Source of the DNA: a virus
Reading direction: 5' to 3' (one strand)
Length of the DNA stretch: 32,059 bases
IMG/VR virus record: IMGVR_UViG_3300029910_000069
Coordinates: 1-32,059 of that record
Positions 17,799 through 25,095 of this stretch are shown here, one piece after another. Within the stretch, counting starts at the first letter, position 1; every line of letters begins with the position of its first letter. Position numbers and translations under genes: made by a program. Under the pieces are notes generated by a model. That model worked only from the letters and a program-made list of their open reading frames with translations. It ran no database searches and was not told the DNA's origin.

Positions 17799-18863
17799 TT
17801 ACAGGCCGTCTGCGAACGAAACGCTGATCGGGTAGGGGCTGATCACACCGGCCGTCGCAGCCTCACACTCCACGTCGATCTTCGACCCGTGGATGAACGG
17901 AGGGTACTGGAAGAACTCCCGGCTGATCATGTGGCGGACGTAGCGGCGGTCCGGGTCGTAGGCGACCATCCGGTCGGCGCCTGCGGCTCCCGAGCCCGTG
18001 CAGTACTGCCACGACTCGATGGTGATCGGCTGGCCGGCTTCCTTCCGCGTCCGGACCGCGTAGGAGAGGACCGTGTCGCTCCGTCCGTCGCCCATCGACT
18101 GACCCGCGATCGTGAACAGATCCTCGATCGGGATGATGAGCTTCTTCGGGATGAACCGCTCAAAGGTCGACGCGGCCTGGCTGGCGATGATCCCGGTGAT
18201 GTCGGCGATGATCTCGTCGGGGGTCTTCGTCGACCAGAGCGTCGAACCCTGGGCTCCGTCGGCGAGCGCGTACACGTTCGCGTTCGGGAGGTTCAGTAGC
18301 CCAACCAGGCCGATGGAGGGATCGCCGGCGGAGGTCGAGCCGAACGCCGTGATGCGGTCCAGCTTGCGCTCGATCGCCTCGCGGGCGGCGATGGCGTTCT
18401 CCAGGTCGATGTTGATGGGAGGACCGCCGTTCGTCGCGGCAACGGCAGCGGCGGCCAGGTCCTTCATCGTGTAGCGATAGCTCGCCGCGATGTTGTAGAA
18501 GTTGTGGGCGAACTCCTGGACGAAGAACGACGTCGCCGGGAAGTCGTCCGCTCCGCCCACGTCGAAGTTCGCGATGCCCGTCCGGGTGAACATCCGGTAG
18601 CGGGTCGAGATCGCGCCGTAGGGGGTGGATGTGTCGTGCTCCACGAAGAGCCGCCCCTTCATCGGGGGCAGGACGGTTTCGTAGACGAACGGCTCCACGT
18701 AGGAGAGCGCCAGCGCGGTGAACGCCGACTCGCCGGCGTCGCCACGTGCGGCGAGGGTCCGGCGGAAGTCGTCGGCCTCGTCGCTGGGGATGAACAGCTT
18801 CCCGCCGTTATCGGTCCGGACCTTGGAAGGCTTGCCGTCGAACCGCCTGCTCAGATTTCCCAT
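17799..18863 (-). CDS. Major capsid protein (DUF2184-type)
   Basis: The 354-residue product starts at ATG 18863 with GGGAGAG upstream. Features include ALSYVEPFVYETVLPPMKGR, ISTRYRMFTRTGIANFDVGG, SFFVQEFAHNFYNIAASYRY and the C-terminal DRRYVRHMISREFFQYPP, typical of DUF2184 capsid proteins with the HK97 fold. It follows the protease-scaffold and decoration genes, the expected order. The length fits the family. The strong downstream terminator suggests separate high expression. Confidence 0.9.
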   Translation of the reverse strand: MGNLSRRFDGKPSKVRTDNGGKLFIPSDEADDFRRTLAARGDAGESAFTALALSYVEPFVYETVLPPMKGRLFVEHDTSTPYGAISTRYRMFTRTGIANFDVGGADDFPATSFFVQEFAHNFYNIAASYRYTMKDLAAAAVAATNGGPPINIDLENAIAAREAIERKLDRITAFGSTSAGDPSIGLVGLLNLPNANVYALADGAQGSTLWSTKTPDEIIADITGIIASQAASTFERFIPKKLIIPIEDLFTIAGQSMGDGRSDTVLSYAVRTRKEAGQPITIESWQYCTGSGAAGADRMVAYDPDRRYVRHMISREFFQYPPFIHGSKIDVECEAATAGVISPYPISVSFADGL

Positions 18864-18931
18864 GTGCGCTCTCCCGGTTACGTCGTGCTCGCCGCCTTCG
18901 CGGCCATCAGGTCAGTTTCGACTTCGACCGC

Positions 18932-19486
18932 TTACGGCTTGTTGGTGAAGTCCCATTCGACGATCGCGATGGGGGTCACTCCGTCGGCAGCGATGGTCGC
19001 CAGCGACCGGAAAACTCCCACCTTCGTCATGTCCGTGTTCTTGCCGGAGTCGGTCACGTTCGACACGGCACCGACGACCGTCCCGACGCCAGCGTTCGTC
19101 GTGTAGCGCACGAATGGGCGGTCGACGTTCGGAGCGATGACCAGCGGAACGGTGGGGTTGTCGACGACCATCCAGATTCGACCCTTGCGGAGGATCTTCA
19201 TCTGGGCGTCAGGAACCAGACCGACTCCGTCGGCGTCGATGTCGCCGAACGCTCCCGGCGCGTGCGTGTAGTCCTGGGCGACGACGCCGACGAGCGTGTC
19301 TCCGGACGAAGTCATATTGAGGACGCCCTGCGGAGCGGTGCCCTGCTTGACGACCGTCCCGAACGGGATCGAGGCGCTGACCTCTTCGGAGAACCCGGCG
19401 ACAAGGTCGACGTTCTCCGAGTTGTCGGCGATGAGTCCGGCGACTGCGGCCGGCTGGCCGATCGAGTTGATGGAGGTCTGGCCCAT
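18932..19486 (-). CDS. Capsid decoration/cement-like protein
   Basis: A 184-residue protein starts at ATG 19486 with GAAAGG upstream. It is beta-rich, with IPFGTVVKQGTAPQGVLNMT, DTLVGVVAQDYTHAPGAF and VGLVPDAQMKILRKGRIWMV, a layout seen in DUF2190-like or other structural proteins located just before DUF2184 capsid genes. A cement role on the head surface is inferred from that position. A 57-bp gap with no visible site separates it from the scaffold. Confidence 0.75.
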   Translation of the reverse strand: MGQTSINSIGQPAAVAGLIADNSENVDLVAGFSEEVSASIPFGTVVKQGTAPQGVLNMTSSGDTLVGVVAQDYTHAPGAFGDIDADGVGLVPDAQMKILRKGRIWMVVDNPTVPLVIAPNVDRPFVRYTTNAGVGTVVGAVSNVTDSGKNTDMTKVGVFRSLATIAADGVTPIAIVEWDFTNKP

Positions 19487-19543
19487 GACGGATGCCTTTC
19501 GTTCGGGGACCGCGAGCGGCCCGGTTCAGTGCAGATCGTTTTC

Positions 19544-20479
19544 TTACGACGCCGACTCGGGGTGCTCCTGCAGGTAGAGCATCCGGTCGCGGCCCGACAG
19601 GTGCGACCCGTCCTTCTTCGGCTCCACGTTCGTGTCGACCCGCGGCTGAACGAAGAACGGAGACGTGAGGGCGCGCGCGGCGTCGGAGGCGGAAACCGCT
19701 CCCTTCGGAGCGAGGTCCATCAGAGCGTCGAACCGGGCGCCGACGTCGGCGGTCTTCATGCCGTCCGTCTTCGTGGCCGGGGAGAGCTTGGCGATCGCCA
19801 GGCGCTTGATGCCGTCGGAGTCCAGCTTGGAGAGGTCCGCGTCGCCCACGAACGGGCGCACCTGGGCCTCCAGCTTGGCACGCGTGCGCACGCCGGCGTC
19901 GATGCGGCGCTGGAGGGAGGCGTCGCGCTTCGCCTGGAAGGCGACGGCCTCTTCGCGGCGCTGCTTGCGGGCCTTGTCCGTCTTCGACTTGTTCGCGGCG
20001 CCGGCCTTCTCTTCGGTCTCCTGCTCGACCTCGAGTTCGTCGGCGTCCATGTCCTCGTCGGGGTCGCCGAGCGTCTCCGACAGGTCGTCGGTCGCGCCCT
20101 CTTCCTGACCCGTCGCCTTGGACACCGGCATGTGCATCCGGAACTCGCCGTCGCCGTCGCACATGTCGCAATTCTTCATCGCCTCCGCGTCGTCCTTCGA
20201 CGTGTCGGGAACCTTGCCGGTCCCTCCGCACTCGTCGCAGGGGACCATCTTCGCCTTGATGGCGTCGACAACGGCGCGGATCGCCTTGCGATCCTTGATG
20301 AGTGAGATCGCGTTGTCCTTCACGATCTTCAACTTCGCGGCGACGCTCTGAGCGGCAGTCTCCGCCGCGGTCCGAGCCTGATCGGCCTTCGCCAGCATGT
20401 CGCGGACGGCGGTCTCGATTGCGCTTGCGTTGCCTTCGGCGAGCTCAAAATCCCTGCCGTCGATTCGAATCGTCTTCAT
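19544..20479 (-). CDS. Nested scaffold protein from an internal in-frame start
   Basis: An in-frame ATG at 20479 (residue 206 of the fusion; MKTIRIDGRDFELAEGN) is preceded by CTGAGAGG 6 bases upstream. The same 8-base site precedes the tape measure gene and the 17645 gene. Starting here yields a 311-residue scaffold without the protease domain. Lambda C/Nu3 is the classic precedent for a scaffold nested in a protease gene. The internal start is inferred from the ribosome site and domain boundary. Confidence 0.6.
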   Translation of the reverse strand: MKTIRIDGRDFELAEGNASAIETAVRDMLAKADQARTAAETAAQSVAAKLKIVKDNAISLIKDRKAIRAVVDAIKAKMVPCDECGGTGKVPDTSKDDAEAMKNCDMCDGDGEFRMHMPVSKATGQEEGATDDLSETLGDPDEDMDADELEVEQETEEKAGAANKSKTDKARKQRREEAVAFQAKRDASLQRRIDAGVRTRAKLEAQVRPFVGDADLSKLDSDGIKRLAIAKLSPATKTDGMKTADVGARFDALMDLAPKGAVSASDAARALTSPFFVQPRVDTNVEPKKDGSHLSGRDRMLYLQEHPESAS

Positions 20480-21094
20480 CGGTTGCCTCTCAGGTGGAAC
20501 GGGGGGCTCGTCGTCCGAGCGAGAACCTAACAGCGCATCCCCGCGGTTGTCTAGCCGCACGCGGGCTTCTGGACCGGCGCGCGCGGAATCCACCAGCGCA
20601 AGATGGTTCCCGAGGATGTTCCTCTGAATGAACTTGTAAGGCCCATATTTCCTGATCAGCGCTTCGTCCTGCGTCGGATCCAACTCGACGGAATAGCCGT
20701 TGGAAAGCTCCACCAGAACGCCCGACTCGATCTTCCGGATCACGTCAGCGTCCGTCACCATCATCGGCGCGCCGAGCCACGTTTCGTCCAACTTCCGAAC
20801 GTCCTGCCCGACCTGTCCTCGCTGGTACGTTCCTGTGTTCTTGTCGTTCAGGAGTTCCGGCGGATGCTGCTCCGTCACTGGAACCATGTGGAACGACTTC
20901 ATCGACGCCTCGGAGAATACCTCCTCCGGCAGACGCAGTTCGTTGTAGACGGTTCCGTCCGCGTCCTCGTAGACCTGGATCCCGACGCGCGCGATCTTCC
21001 CGTCCAGCTTCAGCCAGCCGTTGGACATCTTCTCCGGCTTGGCGAGCTGGCCGACGGAATCGATCCGGCGGACCCTCTTCATTGGCTCTGACAT
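19544..21094 (-). CDS. Prohead protease-scaffold fusion (DUF2213-type)
   Basis: The 516-residue product starts at ATG 21094, sharing a base with the upstream stop (TGATG). Residues 1-185 match DUF2213 proteases: FHMVPVTEQHPPELLN (with the likely catalytic His), GVLVELSNGYSVELDP and NILGNHLALVDSARAGPEAR (with the likely Ser). Residues 206-500 are a long charged helical scaffold. A DnaJ-like zinc motif lies inside it (CDECGGTG at 286-293, CDMCDGDG at 309-316), then an acidic block (GDPDEDMDADELEVEQETEE). The C-terminus carries a helical capsid-binding-like segment. The protease would cut itself and the scaffold during head maturation. Confidence 0.85.
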   Translation of the reverse strand: MSEPMKRVRRIDSVGQLAKPEKMSNGWLKLDGKIARVGIQVYEDADGTVYNELRLPEEVFSEASMKSFHMVPVTEQHPPELLNDKNTGTYQRGQVGQDVRKLDETWLGAPMMVTDADVIRKIESGVLVELSNGYSVELDPTQDEALIRKYGPYKFIQRNILGNHLALVDSARAGPEARVRLDNRGDALLGSRSDDEPPVPPERQPMKTIRIDGRDFELAEGNASAIETAVRDMLAKADQARTAAETAAQSVAAKLKIVKDNAISLIKDRKAIRAVVDAIKAKMVPCDECGGTGKVPDTSKDDAEAMKNCDMCDGDGEFRMHMPVSKATGQEEGATDDLSETLGDPDEDMDADELEVEQETEEKAGAANKSKTDKARKQRREEAVAFQAKRDASLQRRIDAGVRTRAKLEAQVRPFVGDADLSKLDSDGIKRLAIAKLSPATKTDGMKTADVGARFDALMDLAPKGAVSASDAARALTSPFFVQPRVDTNVEPKKDGSHLSGRDRMLYLQEHPESAS

Positions 21095-21276
21095 CAGCCC
21101 ATCCGTTCGACGCGTGGCGGCTTCGGCGCTGGCTTGGCGTCCGTCTTCGGGGGTGACTCGATCTTCCCGCCGTCAGACTTCCGAGCCACTCGCGACTCCT
21201 CGACGGGGCCGGCGCACGCGCATTCCGTGGTGCAGCTCGACAGGTGGGATATGTGCTTCTCGCAGCCGCAGGCCAT
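21094..21276 (-). CDS. Small Cys-rich protein, possibly zinc-binding
   Basis: The ATG at 21276 shares a base with the preceding stop (TGATG), which fixes the start. The 60-residue product begins MACGCEKHISHLSSCTTECA and has five or more Cys and two His in its first 25 residues, enough for a zinc site. The rest is Lys/Pro-rich (DAKPAPKPPRVERMG). It sits between a structural gene and the protease-scaffold gene. Function unknown. Confidence 0.7.
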   Translation of the reverse strand: MACGCEKHISHLSSCTTECACAGPVEESRVARKSDGGKIESPPKTDAKPAPKPPRVERMG

Positions 21277-22001
21277 CAGATCACCCCGACGCGCGTCCTG
21301 TCGATGTACCCGAACTCCGCATAGGTGTTGGTCGATGACGTATCGCCGGGTTGGACCTGCATCCGGATACGGGCCGGGCCCGAGTAGATGTGGTGCGGAG
21401 AGTCCGCGAACGTTGCGCCAGGGATCTGGGCTTGCGCGCCGCTGCACGGAAACGGGCCGCGAATCGTCTGCTCGACCGCGAGCGGATAGTTGATTTTCGT
21501 GATCCAGACGAGTCCCGGAGCCGAGGCGTTGTCGCAGAAGGCGCGAAGGTCGGTCACTTCGCATTGCCGATTCGACGGGACGTAGTGAACCCCGAGGTGC
21601 GTTGTCGTGTCGCCAGAGGCCAGTGTCGTGATCGTTCCACCGCCGCCCGCGTTGTTGACGTAGAGCGTGATCGTTCCATCCGCGACGCCACCCGAACCGG
21701 CGGAAACAACAACGATGCTTTCGATCAGGGCGATGGTTGTCGACACGGTCGCTACTGCGGTTGTGCCGTTGAGCGCCACTGTCTCGTTGAAAGGCCCGGT
21801 GATCGTCTGCGACCCGTCCGTGTTTGTGACGAGGTTGTAGTACGTCACCTTGACCTTGCGCGCTCCGGTCCCTGCTGCCGCATCGTTCACCGATGACGAC
21901 TTGAACGATCGCTGCGCTCCGGACGTCGGCTCCGTATAGGCGGTCGCCGAGATCGGAACCTTGCTTGCGGATGATGTGAGGATCTGACCTTGGGCGCGCA
22001 T
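21276..22001 (-). CDS. Hypothetical, probably structural, beta-rich protein
   Basis: The start at ATG 22001 (MRAQGQILTSSASKVPISAT) is preferred because CAGGA lies 8 bases upstream; ATG 22010 is an alternative adding MPP. The 241-residue product is Thr/Ser/Gly-rich with strand-like repeats: KVKVTYYNLVTNTDGSQTIT, ATVSTTIALIESIVVVSAGS, ADGTITLYVNNAGGGG. The composition resembles virion surface or decoration proteins. It comes after the accessory cassette, just upstream of the head protease. No family is recognised. Confidence 0.72.
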   Translation of the reverse strand: MRAQGQILTSSASKVPISATAYTEPTSGAQRSFKSSSVNDAAAGTGARKVKVTYYNLVTNTDGSQTITGPFNETVALNGTTAVATVSTTIALIESIVVVSAGSGGVADGTITLYVNNAGGGGTITTLASGDTTTHLGVHYVPSNRQCEVTDLRAFCDNASAPGLVWITKINYPLAVEQTIRGPFPCSGAQAQIPGATFADSPHHIYSGPARIRMQVQPGDTSSTNTYAEFGYIDRTRVGVI

Positions 22002-22053
22002 GGGCGGCATCCTGAGTCAGCGAGGGGAGGCTGTCAAACGAAAGGGCGCGCGC

Positions 22054-22296
22054 CTACTGTCCGGCGTCCCACCACGGAGGCTGCTCATCGTTGATGGTTG
22101 AGTAGACCTGTGACAGCGGAGTTCCTGCCGGGAAGCCGTGAATGCTCTCCGAGGTTCCGTCCGGATCCGTCACGTCATAGGTATCCGGGGATGCTTTCTG
22201 ATCCAGCGCTACTGAGCGCCCGTAGATGTCACCCGGAAGCGCTTTCAGCACCGTTATTCTTGGGTCTACGGCATTCGCAGCAGGCTTGTGAACCAC
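22054..22296 (-). CDS. Hypothetical protein, start uncertain
   Basis: The 80-residue frame begins at GTG 22296 (VVHKPAANAVDPRITVLKAL). No good ATG is present. The same frame extends upstream as a hydrophobic stretch (VLTVSAIGVVVHKPA) to a TAG near 22333, but no standard start is visible there. The C-terminus (INDEQPPWWDAGQ) is aromatic. Because of the start problem the gene may be broken or use a rare start. Function unknown. Confidence 0.5.
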   Translation of the reverse strand: MVHKPAANAVDPRITVLKALPGDIYGRSVALDQKASPDTYDVTDPDGTSESIHGFPAGTPLSQVYSTINDEQPPWWDAGQ

Positions 22297-22316
22297 GACT
22301 CCAATCGCGCTTACGG

Positions 22317-22415
22317 TCAGGACCCTGATTTGTTCCTGCTACACCGCGTGGGCGACTCTCCGCCCTGGAACTCCGCGTAGAATCCGGGGTCGGTAAGGCG
22401 CGCAGGAAGGTTCAT
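22317..22415 (-). CDS. Very short ORF (32 aa), possible gene remnant
   Basis: An ATG at 22415 overlaps the preceding stop by ATGA and opens a 32-residue frame (MNLPARLTDPGFYAEFQGGE...). The first 19 residues look protein-like, the rest less so. It could be a real small protein or the 5' part of a gene interrupted before 22296. Confidence 0.4.
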   Translation of the reverse strand: MNLPARLTDPGFYAEFQGGESPTRCSRNKSGS

Positions 22416-22783
22416 GGCTCGTTCTCTCGGCGGGCCAGCAGGGCTTCCCGGCGGCTCTTTGCCGAGTCACCGGCAGAACGGCTGTCAGGCGCACGATTCG
22501 GCTTGCGGGCAGGCTGTCCGCTCATTTGACGGTTGCTTGCTGGCGGCGGGTGTCGGCCCGTGCGGTGACGGCCAGACGCCTGCTGCCGGTAGCCGTCGCG
22601 TGGTGGAGCACTTACAGGAAACCGTTGCCGAGCGGTGGCGTCAGCGACCCTGCATTCAGGATGGTTGCAGTTCGGGTCGCAACAATAGTGGAACGTGATG
22701 AACGGTTCCGAGTGCTGGGCGAATATGCCGCCTGATGGCAATGCCGACGTGTCGTTCTGAATCGCAGGCAGATAGGCCATCAT
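22412..22783 (-). CDS. Hypothetical protein with a Cys-rich segment and basic tail
   Basis: The 123-residue product starts at ATG 22783 (a second ATG follows at 22780). Residues about 33-45 carry a cluster of four Cys (CCDPNCNHPEC), possibly a metal site. The remaining part is Arg/Pro/Ser-rich and probably disordered. It lies 13 bases after the stop of the gene upstream. No family is recognised. Confidence 0.55.
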   Translation of the reverse strand: MMAYLPAIQNDTSALPSGGIFAQHSEPFITFHYCCDPNCNHPECRVADATARQRFPVSAPPRDGYRQQASGRHRTGRHPPPASNRQMSGQPARKPNRAPDSRSAGDSAKSRREALLARRENEP

Positions 22784-22796
22784 CGGCGCACTGTGG

Positions 22797-23165
22797 TCAT
22801 GCGGACCTCGCGGGATTTCTGGCGGCAGCGCGAACTTGATCCGGCGTCACGTCTCCAGCGACCAGCAACCGGGCCAGAATCTCATCGGAGAATACGTGGC
22901 CACCGCGATTGAACAGTGCATGAGAGAAGTTCATGTTGGCCCGCTGTAAGTCGGCAACAACCGCCTCGAAACTCGGCACAGAATCGGCCAGCCCGAACGC
23001 GCGACGCATGGCAACTGGATCACCCTCGGAACGCCTGCCATCCGCTGCACGCCGCGCAGCGTGAGCGCTCACAAGGTTTCGCGCGAGGACCAATAACGCA
23101 TCCGACGAATCGCTCGTATTCGTCGCCGCCGATGGGGTCGTGTCGCTCACTCGCGGGGTGTCCAT
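22797..23165 (-). CDS. Hypothetical protein, helical
   Basis: The start chosen is ATG 23165 (MDTPRVSDTTPSAATN), since TGAGG is 6 bases upstream and it follows the previous stop by 10 bases. The product is 122 residues: a Ser/Thr-rich N-terminus, then helices with ALLVLARNLVSAHAARRAAD, PSFEAVVADLQRANMNFSHA and SDEILARLLVAGDVTPDQVR. Nothing identifies its function. Confidence 0.7.
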   Translation of the reverse strand: MDTPRVSDTTPSAATNTSDSSDALLVLARNLVSAHAARRAADGRRSEGDPVAMRRAFGLADSVPSFEAVVADLQRANMNFSHALFNRGGHVFSDEILARLLVAGDVTPDQVRAAARNPARSA

Positions 23166-23175
23166 GGGTGCCTCA

Positions 23176-23484
23176 CTATTGGAGTGCGGGGTTATTGCAG
23201 CCATGACCCGGCGGACATTTCCGGCCAGTCTCTTTCAGGCTTACGCATGTCGCCGGTTGACAGCCACGCCGTGCTGCATCCATCCACTCGTGCTCCGTCG
23301 CCACGGACGGCTCGCCGAAGTTCACGCCAGCGATGACGGCTTCTGCGTCCTGCTTGCGGGAGAATCGGACACAGGCGTTAGGGTCGGAAGTCCACCAGTT
23401 CGCGCCCGGACCGCCTGCGCCGGTCCACCAGCGGTGTCCGCTGTCGTTCCGCACAGCCTCAATCAGCCACGCTGTTTCGCTCAT
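23176..23484 (-). CDS. Small hypothetical protein (WLIE...WW type)
   Basis: The start at ATG 23484 has GTGAGG 6 bases upstream. The 102-residue product begins MSETAWLIEAVRNDSGHRWW and continues WWTSDPNACVRFSRKQDAEA, a pattern seen in many small phage and bacterial hypothetical proteins. A C-terminal Cys-rich section (ARRGCQPATCVSLKETGRKC) could bind metal. Function unknown. Confidence 0.75.
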   Translation of the reverse strand: MSETAWLIEAVRNDSGHRWWTGAGGPGANWWTSDPNACVRFSRKQDAEAVIAGVNFGEPSVATEHEWMDAARRGCQPATCVSLKETGRKCPPGHGCNNPALQ

Positions 23485-23583
23485 GCTCGCCTCACCACGC
23501 CGCAAGGATGCCCAGCGCCGCAGCATTGCCCAGCAAAGTGAACGCCACCGGCCTGCCGGACGGGGTCGGTCGTTTTGATGCAG

Positions 23584-24408
23584 CTAGATCGTCGGCTGCT
23601 TCCGGACCTTCCAGTCGCTCCCGTCCCACTCCCAGAGGTCGGTCACGAACGCCGCCGGGGCAACCTTCGACTCGATCCCTTCGTACCCGGCCGGGCGGGG
23701 GTTGAAGACGGAGTCGTGCGCGACGACGGCCATCGCCCCCTTCGCCTCCCGGCTCCACCAGAGGGCTGCGTTCGCCGCGGCCTGAAAATCCGCCTTCGCG
23801 ACGGAGAGTTGACGGAGCGCCATCGCCAGAGACTTCTTCGTCGTTTGGTGGGCATCGCGCTCCCCGTTCAACGCCCGCCCCAATTCGCCATAAAGCTTCA
23901 CTGTGTTTTCGTGGCCATCTCTAAGAGCCTGGTTCCTCTGCGTCAGTTCGTTCACCGAGTCCGTCCGATGCTTGAGCGCATCGATCATCGCCCGGACGGC
24001 ATCCATGACGCGCCCCTCTTCATCGTAGAATCCCGGTGGAGGGGGCGGCTGCTCCAGGAGGCGAAACAACTGCCCCCATGCTTGCGCCGACCGGATGACC
24101 GACTTTCCTAGCGCCTCTAGGAACTCCGCGTCGGTTTGTGGCTCCTGTGGGGCGATGGCGTCACGCAGCCGCGAGATCTCTCCCTTCAGGAAGGAGTATT
24201 GGTTCGTCCGGTCCTCGATGCGCTTGCCGATGGAGTCGACCAGCGTTCCGGCAAAGAGGCCCCCGGAAGGGATCTCCTTGAAGCCCATCAGCGTAGCCAG
24301 CCGACTCTCAGCCTTGGCGATCAGACCCTCCAGTATTTCGTATCGTTCCCGCTGCCTGCCGAGCTTCGCGGCGAGAGATCGAACCGTTGCGTTCTTCTTA
24401 GTCTTCAT
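23584..24408 (-). CDS. Coiled-coil hypothetical protein of the accessory cassette
   Basis: The 274-residue product starts at ATG 24408, overlapping the preceding stop by ATGA. It is largely helical: a basic N-terminus (MKTKKNATVRSLAAKLGRQR), helices around ERYEILEGLIAKAESRLATL, a Pro-rich joint (EQPPPPPGFYDEEG, about 115-130) and a second coiled region (TQRNQALRDGHENTVKLYGE). The final 60 residues are Trp-rich (DLWEWDGSDWKVRK). It is the last gene of the five coupled genes. No family is recognised. Confidence 0.75.
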   Translation of the reverse strand: MKTKKNATVRSLAAKLGRQRERYEILEGLIAKAESRLATLMGFKEIPSGGLFAGTLVDSIGKRIEDRTNQYSFLKGEISRLRDAIAPQEPQTDAEFLEALGKSVIRSAQAWGQLFRLLEQPPPPPGFYDEEGRVMDAVRAMIDALKHRTDSVNELTQRNQALRDGHENTVKLYGELGRALNGERDAHQTTKKSLAMALRQLSVAKADFQAAANAALWWSREAKGAMAVVAHDSVFNPRPAGYEGIESKVAPAAFVTDLWEWDGSDWKVRKQPTI

Positions 24409-24614
24409 CGGACCCTCGTTCGGACGATCTCGCCCGTGGTGAGTTGGGTGTCTTCGAACACTGGCTTGCGCCCCAGAGGTTGCGCATCGGAGGAGCGCCC
24501 CGGCAACGCATCCGCGTCGTTGTGCACGGCCTTTGCCGTTGCCGTCGCCTCGGCGCTGCGTCCGACGCTGGCGCGCGGTCCGGGTGGCAGGTAGAGGCAG
24601 CTTCCGTCGTTCAT
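24405..24614 (-). CDS. Small hypothetical protein of the accessory cassette
   Basis: The 69-residue frame is held between two ATGA overlaps (24611-24614 and 24405-24408), which is the main evidence that it is real. The sequence (MNDGSCLYLPPGPRASVGRS...) is Ala/Arg/Thr-rich and probably flexible. Function unknown. Confidence 0.6.
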   Translation of the reverse strand: MNDGSCLYLPPGPRASVGRSAEATATAKAVHNDADALPGRSSDAQPLGRKPVFEDTQLTTGEIVRTRVR

Positions 24615-24769
24615 GGCGACTGCTCCTTCGCGGCGTCCAGTTCCTTCAAGTAGTCATCCCAGCGGGTGACCGGCGGCTTCTTCAGGGCATGGCGGATCGA
24701 GTTCAGGAACCGGAGTCGCTCCGTCTCTGTCATCGGCGGGAGAGGCTCCTTCGTCGCGGTCGACTTCAT
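24611..24769 (-). CDS. Small hypothetical protein (52 aa) of the accessory cassette
   Basis: The start at ATG 24769 overlaps the RHH-like stop by ATGA and has GGTGGAG upstream. The 52-residue product (MKSTATKEPLPPMTETERLR...) is helical, with TRWDDYLKELDAAKEQ at the end. A longer frame upstream is Arg/Gly-rich shadow. Function unknown. Confidence 0.65.
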   Translation of the reverse strand: MKSTATKEPLPPMTETERLRFLNSIRHALKKPPVTRWDDYLKELDAAKEQSP

Positions 24770-25095
24770 TCGCTCCACCCGAGCTTCATCTTCGGCGGGT
24801 GCCGGACGTCTTCGACCTCGGGTGCGAGCGCGGCGGGGTTCCCGGCAGGCGCGGCTGGCGCCGCGACAGGGGCCGGTCCTGCCGCGCCCGCTGCCTTCGG
24901 CGCGTCCACTTCGACGTACACCTTCCGTTCGCCCGGCTTGCCGACGTGGAGCGAGCGGAGCGCCGCAGTGCTGGCCGCTCGCCGCGCCCAATCGGAGAGC
25001 GACCGCCCGTCCGCGTCAGCCGCGTGCTGCCACGCTACCTTCTCGTCGGGAGTACACCGGACGATCAGCTTGTCGGTGAAGAGCGCTGCCTTCAC
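24766..25095 (-). CDS. Ribbon-helix-helix-like small protein
   Basis: The gene starts at GTG 25095, overlapping the Leu-X-X repeat gene stop by GTGA. The 109-residue product opens with a strand (KLIVRCTPDEKVAWQHAA) and two helices (DADGRSLSDWARRAASTAAL), a layout like CopG/MobC-type ribbon-helix-helix DNA-binding proteins. The rest is Ala/Pro-rich and likely disordered. In such an operon it could be a regulator acting on the palindrome upstream of the promoter; this is inference. Confidence 0.65.
   Translation of the reverse strand: MKAALFTDKLIVRCTPDEKVAWQHAADADGRSLSDWARRAASTAALRSLHVGKPGERKVYVEVDAPKAAGAAGPAPVAAPAAPAGNPAALAPEVEDVRHPPKMKLGWSE

Noticed and set aside
17109-20305. Long plus-strand frames (17109-18299, 19262-20305)
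   Set aside because: They are antisense to capsid, decoration and scaffold genes, Arg/Val-rich and without recognisable motifs or ribosome sites.
23492-23580. Possible tiny hydrophobic peptide ending just before the 23484 start (VAFTLLGNAAALGILAAW)
   Set aside because: Its end is well placed, but only a weak internal GTG could start it and the peptide would be about 18 residues.
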